From IMG/VR virus record IMGVR_UViG_3300032931_000366, positions 1 through 24,012 of that record: DNA of 24,012 nucleotides; one strand, 5' to 3'. A program made the position numbers and the translations under genes. This stretch comes from a virus. Shown here piece by piece: positions 13,590 to 20,414 of this stretch. The stretch's first letter is position 1, and the number at the start of each line of letters is the position of its first letter. The notes beneath the pieces are model-generated. The model was not told where the DNA came from and did not search any database. It was given only the letters and a program-made list of their open reading frames with translations.

Positions 13590-13611
13590 ATTAATTTAAA
13601 AATTTAAACAA
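13590..13611 (+). promoter_or_regulatory. A/T-rich leader identical to the capsid leader
   Basis: ATTAATTTAAAAATTTA at 13590-13606 is identical to 9969-9985 and also stands five bases before the ATG (13612). The shared leader implies that this gene is meant to be expressed at capsid-like levels. Confidence 0.65.
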
Positions 13612-14832
13612 ATGGCAGATTTTTCATTAACGACATTATTTGTCGTGCCAGTGGGAGAAACAATTCCCAGCTCTGGTTCTAAATCTACGCAAGACCTTGA
13701 TGCAGGTGAAGTAGGGTTCTTCGGAACTGATTATGTAGCAGTGGATAATACAAACATTGCTGCTGAAAGCTATTTCTACGTTGCCCAGGGTAGAAACAAT
13801 ACCTACATGTTAGGTAGTAAAAGGTCAGATAGGATTAAAGGTTGTGCTACTGCCAACTGTAGATCTAATATCACTGAAGCTTACAAGGTATGTGGCTGTG
13901 GTACTCCTGTTAACCAGATTCTTCAAATTGGTGATTGGAATGTAAAATGTGGTGAAATTGTCACTATCACTTTACGTGCACACTCAAGCTATCTTGATAC
14001 TCTCTATTTTAATGGACTTACACGTAGTGTTACTGTCCAGGCTCCTTGTTGTGATTGTGATGGTGATCCTTGTGATCCTGTGGATTGCAGTGGTCTTCTT
14101 GATCTAATTATAAGCAAACTTACTGGCTACACTACTACCAGTGGTGTCACTGATTGGGACTCTCCTATTTCAGAAGTGTCGCTGGGTATTAATCCTGATA
14201 ATTTTAATTTGAATACTTTCTTCACTTTCTCGAAAGTCACTGTAGCTGAAGATACTTGTGTTCTCCAGATTGAAGGAAAACCTCTGACAGCTTATGGTGT
14301 TCCTTGTGATGTTGCTGCTTTCCCGTTTGAATATGACAGGATGTGGTTCAGGGGATGGGCTTACACTGGTCCTGCTACCACTGTTGATTTCATCGTTGCT
14401 GATGCTTGTAATATCATTGCAACTTCCACCACTGTCCAGAACTCTGTATATGCCACTGGCACTTCTGCAGAGATCAAACAGCTGGAGAAGAACTATTACA
14501 GCTACCAGGCTGGCTTGCTGAAACATCTCTACAGGCAGATGGGCTGGAACCAGAATTTTGATAGTTGGGTAACTGATGGCACTGTTTATGACACTTATTA
14601 TATCAAGTTCAATAATATTGATAAATCTGCTTATAGCTGGGGTGATTATATTCCTGATGATAGCATGGTGATTATAGCTGTTGAAAAGGTAAGTGCTGCT
14701 AATACAGCTATTGGACTTGCTCTTACTGCTGCTATTGGTACTCTGACTTGTGATAATGAATGTATCACTACTACCAGTACCACTACTGTTGCTCCTACCA
14801 CTACTACCACTACCACTGAAGGTCAGGGTTAG
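13612..14832 (+). CDS. Abundant Cys-rich virion protein with Thr-tract tail, 406 aa
   Basis: A beta-rich protein that begins MADFSLTTLFVVPVGETIPS. Cysteines cluster at residues 78, 83, 94, 96, 113, 146, 147, 149, 154 and 159 (for example VCGCG and CCDCDGDPCDPVDC), so metal binding or disulfides are possible. A middle beta domain, a helix near 288-305 (EIKQLEKNYYSYQAGLLK) and a Thr-rich tail (about 386-402) follow. The shared capsid leader suggests an auxiliary (decoration) capsid protein or another high-copy virion component; the exact role is inferred. A strong terminator follows the stop, so it probably ends a transcription unit. Confidence 0.65.
   Translation: MADFSLTTLFVVPVGETIPSSGSKSTQDLDAGEVGFFGTDYVAVDNTNIAAESYFYVAQGRNNTYMLGSKRSDRIKGCATANCRSNITEAYKVCGCGTPVNQILQIGDWNVKCGEIVTITLRAHSSYLDTLYFNGLTRSVTVQAPCCDCDGDPCDPVDCSGLLDLIISKLTGYTTTSGVTDWDSPISEVSLGINPDNFNLNTFFTFSKVTVAEDTCVLQIEGKPLTAYGVPCDVAAFPFEYDRMWFRGWAYTGPATTVDFIVADACNIIATSTTVQNSVYATGTSAEIKQLEKNYYSYQAGLLKHLYRQMGWNQNFDSWVTDGTVYDTYYIKFNNIDKSAYSWGDYIPDDSMVIIAVEKVSAANTAIGLALTAAIGTLTCDNECITTTSTTTVAPTTTTTTTEGQG
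14767..14817 (+). repeat. Thr-tract repeat 1
   Basis: ACT/ACC-rich degenerate trinucleotide repeat coding for a Thr-rich C-terminal tail. It ends ACTACCACTACCACTGAA, nearly identical to the tract at 17245-17292, which also ends ACTACCACTGAA. Confidence 0.7.
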
Positions 14833-14857
14833 TAGAAAAGATAATTTGAATGATAAT

Positions 14858-14895
14858 GTGCCAGGGGAGGAATAAAATCCTCTGGCACTTTTATT
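14858..14895 (+). terminator. Intrinsic terminator after the Cys-rich virion gene
   Basis: GTGCCAG...AGGA (14858-14871) pairs with TCCTCTGGCAC (14878-14888) with a small bulge around a loop of A/T bases, followed immediately by TTTTATT. Stem, G+C content and T tail are those of a rho-independent terminator. Confidence 0.85.
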
Positions 14896-14903
14896 AAAAA
14901 CAT

Positions 14904-15467
14904 ATGCCTGCATTAAGTTTAGATATTATAATCATTCCAACGTATAATACCTATACGCTGGCAGTAGTGGATAATTCAACATATCCAACAACTCCACCTG
15001 CTCCTGATACTCCCTGGATACAAATAGATATTCCAGGATTTAATTCTTATAGTGGACCTTTTATTCCTGCTGAAACTAATATTTTCAATTCCACGGATTT
15101 AGGAATTACAACAACAGGAAATGAACTTCCTATTCCTGATGGTATATATGGAATCAAGTACACTGTCAATCCAGCATATACATATTATGTAGAGAAATCT
15201 ATAATGAGAGTGGATCAGCTTCAGGAGAGGTATGATGAGGCTTTCATGCAACTGGATATGATGGAATGTGACAGGGCTATTAAAACACAATCCAAAGTTG
15301 ATCTATTATCAATCTATTTCCTTATACAAGGAAGTATAGCTGCAGCTAATAATTGTGCTAATGTAACATCAGCAAAATTGTATGCTCAAGCAAGCAATAT
15401 GCTGGATATAATGATAGAATCTAATTGTGGATGTACGGGAACAAATTACATTATTAATTTCCAATAA
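14904..15467 (+). CDS. Fibre-base structural protein with Ig-like N-terminus, 187 aa
   Basis: Starts MPALSLDIIIIPTYNTYTLA; the first 75 residues have the alternating hydrophobic pattern of an Ig/fibronectin-like beta domain (TPWIQIDIPGFNSYSGPF). The second half is helical: an amphipathic helix (VDQLQERYDEAFMQLDMMEC), then two more, ending CGCTGTNYIINFQ. This layout is common in Bacteroidetes phages as a fibre or head-fibre adaptor that anchors exchangeable fibres, but that role is inferred. It starts nine bases after the T tail of the terminator and begins the fibre block. Confidence 0.55.
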   Translation: MPALSLDIIIIPTYNTYTLAVVDNSTYPTTPPAPDTPWIQIDIPGFNSYSGPFIPAETNIFNSTDLGITTTGNELPIPDGIYGIKYTVNPAYTYYVEKSIMRVDQLQERYDEAFMQLDMMECDRAIKTQSKVDLLSIYFLIQGSIAAANNCANVTSAKLYAQASNMLDIMIESNCGCTGTNYIINFQ

Positions 15468-15476
15468 GACAAACCA

Positions 15477-15611
15477 ATGGCTTGTGGATCAGTTAAATGT
15501 CATGTCTGTGGAGGATCATTCCCAGCTTGTCAAATGAAAGATGGAAAATGTGCTACTTGTAGAGCTAAAGAACAACAGGAAAAAGCTCAACAAGCACAAG
15601 TAAAAAAATAA
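15477..15611 (+). CDS. 44-aa Cys4 zinc-ribbon peptide
   Basis: Reading from the ATG at 15477: MACGSVKCHVCGGSFPACQM, then KDGKCATCRAKEQQEK and a Gln/Lys-rich tail. Cys8, Cys11, Cys25 and Cys28 form two CxxC knuckles, a compact zinc ribbon; Cys3 and Cys18 are extra. It fills exactly the gap between two genes (nine bases after one, four before the next), which supports a real gene. A small zinc ribbon with a charged coil suggests protein-protein or nucleic-acid binding, perhaps a fibre assembly factor; function unknown. Confidence 0.75.
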   Translation: MACGSVKCHVCGGSFPACQMKDGKCATCRAKEQQEKAQQAQVKK

Positions 15612-15615
15612 TAAT

Positions 15616-15885
15616 ATGCTTACACCGAGATTAACAAATTGTACATGTTGTGCTGACATAGTTTCATTAATAAATGAAATTGATTGTAGAATGGCTCAGC
15701 TTGCTGGAAACATGTATAATAATCTCACGCTAATGTTAAACCAGAATGTTCCAGCAGATGCTATGATGTCTCTATTAACATACAGACGAATATTACAATG
15801 TAAATATGTGAATGCTACATATTGTAATAATTATACTATTTCTCAAATAGCCTCGAAAGTAAAACTTTTAAAATATAGAAAATAA
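15616..15885 (+). CDS. Small Cys-rich protein of the fibre block, 89 aa
   Basis: Starts MLTPRLTNCTCCADIVSLIN and is mostly helical, with Cys at residues 9, 11, 12, 23, 62 and 69 and a basic end (KVKLLKYRK). No family recognised. The TNCTCC start resembles the N-terminus of the next protein (MACTGCFTNC), suggesting that the two interact or share an attachment motif. The one-base overlap of TAA and ATG with the collar-type fibre gene indicates coupling. Perhaps a fibre chaperone or adaptor. Confidence 0.6.
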   Translation: MLTPRLTNCTCCADIVSLINEIDCRMAQLAGNMYNNLTLMLNQNVPADAMMSLLTYRRILQCKYVNATYCNNYTISQIASKVKLLKYRK

Positions 15886-17027
15886 TGGCCTGTACTGGTT
15901 GTTTTACAAATTGCACGCAGATAATCTCAGACCAGTGTGTAAAATATACAGGAACAGCTATTGCTGTTCTTGAGATAGAAAATGGTGATCCTCTATCAGA
16001 GGTGATAGAGAAGCTTACAGACTTCTTGAAAGATGCTTTGAATGGAGAAGGAATCCCTACTCTTCCTGCCACTATATGTGCTTTAATAGGACAATATCTC
16101 CCTATTAGTGGTGATATCACTCTTAATGATATTATATCAGCTCTCGTTCAAGCTTGCTGTGAATTACAGCTAGAAGTTACGGCTATAGAGAATGACATTA
16201 CTATACTTAATACTAATTATACTCCTGGGTGTTTAAGTGTTTCTGGTAGTGCTGGCACACATGCTGTATTGCAGTCTGTAATAACAAAACTTTGTGCTCT
16301 TTCATTAGATGTAACAGCTTTACAATCTCTCATCAATCAGTATGAAAAGATTAACGATTTATGTGATGATGTTACTGATTGTCTTACAGCATTAGGAAGT
16401 ACGAAGTATTATAATAAAATGGTTCCTTACACTGTTGTTGAGTATTATGGAGATTTAGTTGGAAACTTTGATGCCGGAGGAGCTGGTATAGGAGATTGGG
16501 AACAGATTTATTTATGTGATGGAAGAGTTCATAATGGTTTTCCAACTCCTGATAAAAGAGGAAGAGTTCCTGTTGGAGCTAATACAATGAGTTGTGCTGC
16601 TTATGCAAGTGCTTATTCAGATACTGCAACACCTGGAAATCCTAATTATGATGTATATGATATAGCAGGACAGAATAATGTTGTTCTATCAACTGCTAAT
16701 CTTGCTGCTCATACACACGTTGTTCCTGCTCCTACAGTGGTAGACCCTGGGCATAGACATTTATTCTTAGCTCCTGATAATGCAGATACTCATGGAGGAT
16801 ATGAGGAATATAGTGTAGTAAATAGTTGGTTTGCTACAAATAGTGAATATAGAAATGGAGATCACTATTATACAAAAAGTTCTAGTAATCAACCTGAGCA
16901 AATACATCAAACTACAGGTATTACAATAAGTATACCTGATACTTCACCAAGAGGAAACTCTACAGCTCACGAGAATAGACCTCCTATGATTGCAGCTTTC
17001 TATATCATATACATTCCTAACCCGTAA
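15885..17027 (+). CDS. Collar-type tail or head fibre with HxH motifs, 380 aa
   Basis: Residues 1-170 are helical and Cys-rich, with two segments of an apparent repeat (YTGTAIAVLEIENGDPLSEV at 21-40 and YTPGCLSVSGSAGTHAVLQ at 112-130), which look like trimerization or attachment modules. From about 190 a phage tail-collar domain is clear: GDWEQIYLCDGR (203-214), TPDKRGRVPVGAN, NLAAHTHVV (272-280) and the end HENRPPMIAAFYIIYI (362-377), as in tail-collar/microcystin-dependent-protein families. HTH at 276-278 and HRH at 290-292 recall the metal-binding HxH motifs of T4-type fibre tips. It is probably a receptor-binding fibre, on head or tail. Confidence 0.78.
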   Translation: MACTGCFTNCTQIISDQCVKYTGTAIAVLEIENGDPLSEVIEKLTDFLKDALNGEGIPTLPATICALIGQYLPISGDITLNDIISALVQACCELQLEVTAIENDITILNTNYTPGCLSVSGSAGTHAVLQSVITKLCALSLDVTALQSLINQYEKINDLCDDVTDCLTALGSTKYYNKMVPYTVVEYYGDLVGNFDAGGAGIGDWEQIYLCDGRVHNGFPTPDKRGRVPVGANTMSCAAYASAYSDTATPGNPNYDVYDIAGQNNVVLSTANLAAHTHVVPAPTVVDPGHRHLFLAPDNADTHGGYEEYSVVNSWFATNSEYRNGDHYYTKSSSNQPEQIHQTTGITISIPDTSPRGNSTAHENRPPMIAAFYIIYIPNP

Positions 17028-17031
17028 AATT

Positions 17032-17304
17032 ATGATAAGTCCAAGATGGCCTTTTTATTTTCTCCCTACAAATCCATGTTGTGGAACTCTTCCTTGTGAC
17101 CCCTGTTCTAACCCACAGGCTGATATTACAAAGCAGAGTGACAACATGATATATACAGGAGCAAATCTTCCTTGTTTAGGAATTGATACAAATGATACAT
17201 TGACAGTATGCTTGCAGAAGATAGAGGCTGCTTTATGTCCTTTGACTACAACAACAACTTCTTCTAGTAGCACTACTACCACTACTACCACTGAAATTTT
17301 ATAA
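17032..17304 (+). CDS. Small fibre-attachment-like protein with Thr tail, 90 aa
   Basis: Starts MISPRWPFYFLPTNPCCGTL at the ATG 17032, four bases after the previous stop (an upstream TTG at 16990 would overlap the fibre gene). It contains YTGANLPCLGIDTNDTLTVC followed by LQKIEAALC, matching the apparent YTG...I...L..K module of the preceding fibre. It ends in a Thr/Ser tract (residues 72-87). This looks like a stub of a fibre: attachment module plus flexible linker, with the receptor-binding part missing or supplied by the next gene. I infer a fibre-related role. Confidence 0.6.
   Translation: MISPRWPFYFLPTNPCCGTLPCDPCSNPQADITKQSDNMIYTGANLPCLGIDTNDTLTVCLQKIEAALCPLTTTTTSSSSTTTTTTTEIL
17245..17292 (+). 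repeat. Thr-tract repeat 2
   Basis: ACA/ACT/ACC repeat with four Ser codons, ending ACTACTACCACTGAA. The last 12 bases equal those of tract 1 at 14806-14820, so homologous pairing between the two is conceivable. Confidence 0.7.
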
Positions 17305-17308
17305 ACCA

Positions 17309-17956
17309 ATGAAAACAGTAAAAATAATATTAACAATTATGGGACCTAATACTGATCCAGAGTTTAATATATATGATAATTCAGCTACTCTTCCTGGAGA
17401 AGTAAGATGTGCGGCAGTTCCCAGAGCATCGTTTGCTCTACCAGATGGATATGATTGTACACAAATACAAGATGATGCTACACACGTTATATTAGTAGGA
17501 TACGGTGGAGTATGTGGCACTACTCTACCATTAGAAATAACTGAATGTACAACCACTACGACATCTTCTACTAGTTCTACTACAAGTACAACTTCTACTA
17601 CTACCTCTACTAGTAGTACCACTACCACTACTACAACAGCAGCTCCTACTACCACCACTACTACAACTTGTATGGTAGGACTCACTCCATTTATATCTAC
17701 TAACACTTATGAAGGAAGTATACCTGATATTTGTTTCTTAGAGTTTCCGACTTATGTAATATATTATCATGATGGAGGTAGTGCTTATCCTGTTACCGGA
17801 GATAATGTATATACAACAGAATGTGGAGAATTACTTATAGTGATTGAAACAGCATTCTTTGGATATTCTGCAGATGGTACTGGTTATCCTGATAGATATT
17901 ATAGACTTGATAATGGTTTTGATGCAGTACAGGCTGATGGAACATGTGGAGCTTAA
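17309..17956 (+). CDS. Two-domain virion protein joined by a 40-residue Thr/Ser linker, 215 aa
   Basis: The N-terminal beta domain (1-80, starting MKTVKIILTIMGPNTDPEFN) has an Ig-like pattern ending TLPLEITEC. Residues 81-120 are nearly all Thr and Ser with one Ala-Ala-Pro break. The C-terminal domain (121-215) is Tyr-, Gly- and Asp-rich beta structure with Cys at 121, 138, 168 and 213. The linker resembles heavily O-glycosylated or flexible fibre linkers common in Bacteroidetes phages. Probably a fibre or surface-adhesion protein. It starts four bases after the preceding gene and ends with a 13-base overlap with the 33-aa peptide. Confidence 0.65.
   Translation: MKTVKIILTIMGPNTDPEFNIYDNSATLPGEVRCAAVPRASFALPDGYDCTQIQDDATHVILVGYGGVCGTTLPLEITECTTTTTSSTSSTTSTTSTTTSTSSTTTTTTTAAPTTTTTTTCMVGLTPFISTNTYEGSIPDICFLEFPTYVIYYHDGGSAYPVTGDNVYTTECGELLIVIETAFFGYSADGTGYPDRYYRLDNGFDAVQADGTCGA
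17549..17668 (+). repeat. Thr-tract repeat 3, the longest
   Basis: One hundred and twenty bases of ACN and TCT/AGT codons encoding 40 residues, interrupted by GCAGCTCCT (Ala-Ala-Pro); tract 1 has a related interruption (GTTGCTCCT). The repeat can lengthen or shorten by slippage in steps of three. Confidence 0.75.
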
Positions 17957-18045
17957 TAAAGAAAATACTAAAATGGCTAAAAGGTATATTTAAACCTTCT
18001 TCAAAATGTACACTAAAAGGAGAAGTGAAACATGTAACTCATTGA
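17944..18045 (+). CDS. 33-aa cationic amphipathic peptide
   Basis: An ATG at 17944, in the +2 frame of the preceding gene's end, opens 33 codons to TGA at 18043-18045. The N-terminal half, MWSLIKKILKWLKGIFK, alternates hydrophobic and lysine residues with the spacing of an amphipathic helix; the second half is PSSKCTLKGEVKHVTH. The start overlaps the upstream stop by 13 bases and the frame ends at the tandem hairpins, so it is the last cistron of the fibre operon. The composition is that of a membrane-active peptide, such as a lysis or host-killing factor; no homologue is known to me. Confidence 0.5.
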   Translation: MWSLIKKILKWLKGIFKPSSKCTLKGEVKHVTH

Positions 18046-18071
18046 TCTTGAATTTGTTGGTTTGTCAAGAT
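18045..18071 (+). terminator. Weak hairpin upstream of the strong terminator
   Basis: ATCTTGA (18045-18051) pairs with TCAAGAT (18065-18071), seven perfect pairs around a 13-base loop. It has no T tail of its own and probably works as the first of a tandem terminator pair. Confidence 0.4.
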
Positions 18072-18078
18072 TAAACTT

Positions 18079-18117
18079 AGCCCTTTTTGTAGACTTTTGT
18101 TTACAAGAGGGGCTTTT
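18079..18117 (+). terminator. Strong intrinsic terminator ending the fibre operon
   Basis: AGCCCTTTTTGTA (18079-18091) pairs with TACAAGAGGGGCT (18102-18114): 13 pairs, two of them G-U, around a ten-base loop, followed by TTTTGG. It ends the fibre operon before the tail genes. Confidence 0.88.
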
Positions 18118-18215
18118 GGTTATAACTAATTTGATTATAAAAATTAACCTTCTAAGTTATTTTTATTTTTATGATTACAAAATATATTTATATCTTTACA
18201 TAAATAATCATTATA
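18118..18215 (+). other. A/T-rich promoter region for the tail operon
   Basis: About 100 bases with no gene, between the terminator and the next ATG. A promoter is expected here. TATCTTTA at 18191-18198 is one mismatch from the Bacteroidales -7 box, but no TTTG stands at the right distance, so I cannot name the promoter itself. Confidence 0.5.
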
Positions 18216-18944
18216 ATGTCAACAGGTAGGAAGCTGGTAAGCGATGTGCGTGGGTTACATAAATTACTTTCGACAGACTCATTAATTACGGACAGAGTAA
18301 TTTTGTCAGAATTAAAAAAGAATACCTTTTTATTAGTTCGCCGGGAAACAAACCTTCGTAGACTTTGGGCAACAGATACAATTTTCTCCACTGTACCCTG
18401 TCTCCAGATGTGTGCTGTTCCTATATCTTCATGTTGTGAATATGTTGAAAATTGTGAGGTAGCAAGAAGTAAATATAAACTTCCAAGAATTGCTGAAGGT
18501 ATATATCAATATATCATTCAGGGAGTATACTCTGTAAATGCAATGGGAGGAAGAGGCAAGAAATTGAAGGAAGTTACTATTAATAGATATATAAATCTTT
18601 TAAAACTTCCTTTTGTTAAGAAAGAAGAATATTTCTGGATACATGATCAATATTTATATGTCTCTAATCCTATGATACAAGCAGTGAGAATAACAGCTAT
18701 GTTTGAAGAGGATATACCTATGGAGATAATGTATCCAGATTGTGATTGTGCAGCTCAGGTATCAGTTGAGGAATTATGTAAAAATCCTCTGGATAAGGAA
18801 TTTCCTCTTCCTGGATATCTTGAGAAACAGGTGTTAGATTTGACATCACAGAAATTATTAGGTACATACTTTGGAATCAAGACAGATTTAGCTAATGAAG
18901 GGCTTGATAATCAGGCTCCTAATATAAATAACCAACAAAAATAA
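18216..18944 (+). CDS. Ring/neck-type tail protein, 242 aa
   Basis: First gene of the tail operon. Starts MSTGRKLVSDVRGLHKLLST, with a helical N-terminal part (1-60), a beta-rich middle with a cysteine group (PCLQMCAVPISSCCEYVENC, about 60-79) and a C-terminal helix (PGYLEKQVLDLTSQKLLGTY) resembling that of the 12595 protein. The length is the same, 242 aa. In crAss-like virions such proteins form rings between portal and muzzle. It overlaps the following gene by one base. The tail ends in Asn/Gln-rich residues. Confidence 0.65.
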   Translation: MSTGRKLVSDVRGLHKLLSTDSLITDRVILSELKKNTFLLVRRETNLRRLWATDTIFSTVPCLQMCAVPISSCCEYVENCEVARSKYKLPRIAEGIYQYIIQGVYSVNAMGGRGKKLKEVTINRYINLLKLPFVKKEEYFWIHDQYLYVSNPMIQAVRITAMFEEDIPMEIMYPDCDCAAQVSVEELCKNPLDKEFPLPGYLEKQVLDLTSQKLLGTYFGIKTDLANEGLDNQAPNINNQQK

Positions 18945-19441
18945 TGAGAGTTAAGGTCGAGTGGAGGTCTGCAAGCAGAGAAAACTATATAGACTTTTGT
19001 AAATCTTATCCAGGTACAAAGATTTTATTTGATAAATGGAAGAATATTATATACACCTTCAATGAATCATTTAGAAATTATATTCTGGAGACAGGAGATA
19101 AAGCAAAATTTCCATATGGATTTGGTGATTTTTCAATATTAAAGAGAAAAAGAAATAAATTCAAGATAGTAGATGGGAAAGAGATTATAGATTTGCCTGT
19201 TGATTGGCCTAAGAGCAGACAAAAGCACAAGATAATCTATAATATGAATGACCATACAGAAGGATTCTCTTTTAAATGGTTATGGTTTAAAGAGACTTCC
19301 AGGATAAAATATCATGATTTATGGTATTTTAAACCTTCAAGAGTAACATCAAGATTACTTGCCCATTATATAAAAGTAAGTGATAAATATCAACATTTCT
19401 ATAAAGAGTGGTCATCTGTTAGTACTAATAAATACAAGTAA
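18944..19441 (+). CDS. Second IHF-like protein, 165 aa
   Basis: I recognise the overall pattern of the crAss-like IHF-subunit family placed beside the tail genes: an N-terminal helical region (NYIDFCKSYPGTKILFDKW), then an HU/IHF-like central part (NYILETGDKAKFPYGFGDFS), with the GFGdF motif, followed by a basic strand (ILKRKRNKFKIV). The C-terminal half is aromatic and basic (FKWLWFKETSRIKYHDLWYF) and ends PSRVTSRLLAHYIKVSDKYQ plus a short tail. DNA bending or virion DNA organization is the expected role. One-base overlap with the previous gene; the next ATG follows directly after the stop. Confidence 0.7.
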   Translation: MRVKVEWRSASRENYIDFCKSYPGTKILFDKWKNIIYTFNESFRNYILETGDKAKFPYGFGDFSILKRKRNKFKIVDGKEIIDLPVDWPKSRQKHKIIYNMNDHTEGFSFKWLWFKETSRIKYHDLWYFKPSRVTSRLLAHYIKVSDKYQHFYKEWSSVSTNKYK

Positions 19442-20410
19442 ATGTCTTATTATTTTAAACAGAAATTCGTTAGTCCCGATGGAATTTTTAGCATAATCCA
19501 AGAGGAACTTAAGTCGTATTACGATAGTGGTAGCATAGATACCCTCATGTTTAATACTTATCTTGACAAGGCTTTAAGGAAGCTTGGAAGGGCTACATAT
19601 GTCATTTCTGAAACTGTATTGGAAATACAGGATTTTCAAGCAAGGCTTCCTGATAATTTCTATGCTGTAAGAGAAGCGTGGATGTGTACAGAAGTTAGTG
19701 GATATCCATACCAGAGTGCTAATTCATTCTATACACAAGCAGAGACATCTTCTACAATACAGGTGAGTCCTATGACTATTGGTGGACAACCTTGTAACAA
19801 TCCTACATGTATAAATGGATGTAGTGAATGTATGCCTAATCTTGTGCAAGCTGTATATAAAACCAATAATTCTGTTGATAGAGCATATATAAGACATTAT
19901 TTGCTGAAACCTGGGAATATATCAGCAAAACAAAATTGTGATGTCAATTACATGAATAATTGGGAAATCTATTCTGAAGACCTTGCTAAGAGACAATCTA
20001 CACCATATTCCTCTTCCTATGACTCTTTTGATATTAGAGACAATAAATTCGTTACTAATTTCAGGGTAGGAGTAGTAAATCTCATATTCTATGCTACAGA
20101 GTATGACAATATAGGAAATCAATTAATTCCAGAAAACTTCCGCATTCAAGAATACATTGAACTCTTTATAAAGCAAAAGATGTTCGAGCAGTTGAGTAAT
20201 CAAATAACTGATGAAACATTCAACCAGGTAATGCAGAAGATGCAATATTATAAACAACTAGCAGATGAAGCATTTATAATAGCCCTTGTTGAATTAAGGA
20301 GTCAAACAGCATGGGATAAACAAAGAAGGATAAAAGCACAGAAGAACAGTTTGAGAATGTATGAACTACCTACGAGGGGATATTCCAATCGTTGGAAACG
20401 CAATGTTTGA
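19442..20410 (+). CDS. Tail tubular protein, P22 gp4-like, 322 aa
   Basis: Crassvirales have a conserved tail tubular/head-completion protein related to P22 gp4 just before the stabilization protein, and this gene has the right place and features: helical N-terminus (1-50), the strand-turn LPDNFYAVREAWMC (69-82), and a long helical C-terminus (about 230-300). A short insertion has four cysteines at 118, 123, 127 and 130 (CNNPTCINGCSEC), spaced like a zinc-binding loop. The C-terminal RIQEYIELFIKQKMFEQL resembles the helix of the ring-type proteins at 12595 and 18216. Four bases separate it from the next gene. Confidence 0.75.
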   Translation: MSYYFKQKFVSPDGIFSIIQEELKSYYDSGSIDTLMFNTYLDKALRKLGRATYVISETVLEIQDFQARLPDNFYAVREAWMCTEVSGYPYQSANSFYTQAETSSTIQVSPMTIGGQPCNNPTCINGCSECMPNLVQAVYKTNNSVDRAYIRHYLLKPGNISAKQNCDVNYMNNWEIYSEDLAKRQSTPYSSSYDSFDIRDNKFVTNFRVGVVNLIFYATEYDNIGNQLIPENFRIQEYIELFIKQKMFEQLSNQITDETFNQVMQKMQYYKQLADEAFIIALVELRSQTAWDKQRRIKAQKNSLRMYELPTRGYSNRWKRNV

Positions 20411-20414
20411 ATAA

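Noticed and set aside
14170-14913. Minus-strand open frame of 247 codons
   Set aside because: It is antisense to the Cys-rich virion gene and runs through its terminator; the Ser/Asn-rich composition mirrors codons of the real gene.
17299-17706. Minus-strand Val-rich frame of 135 codons
   Set aside because: Poly-Val is simply the reverse complement of the ACN Thr tract.
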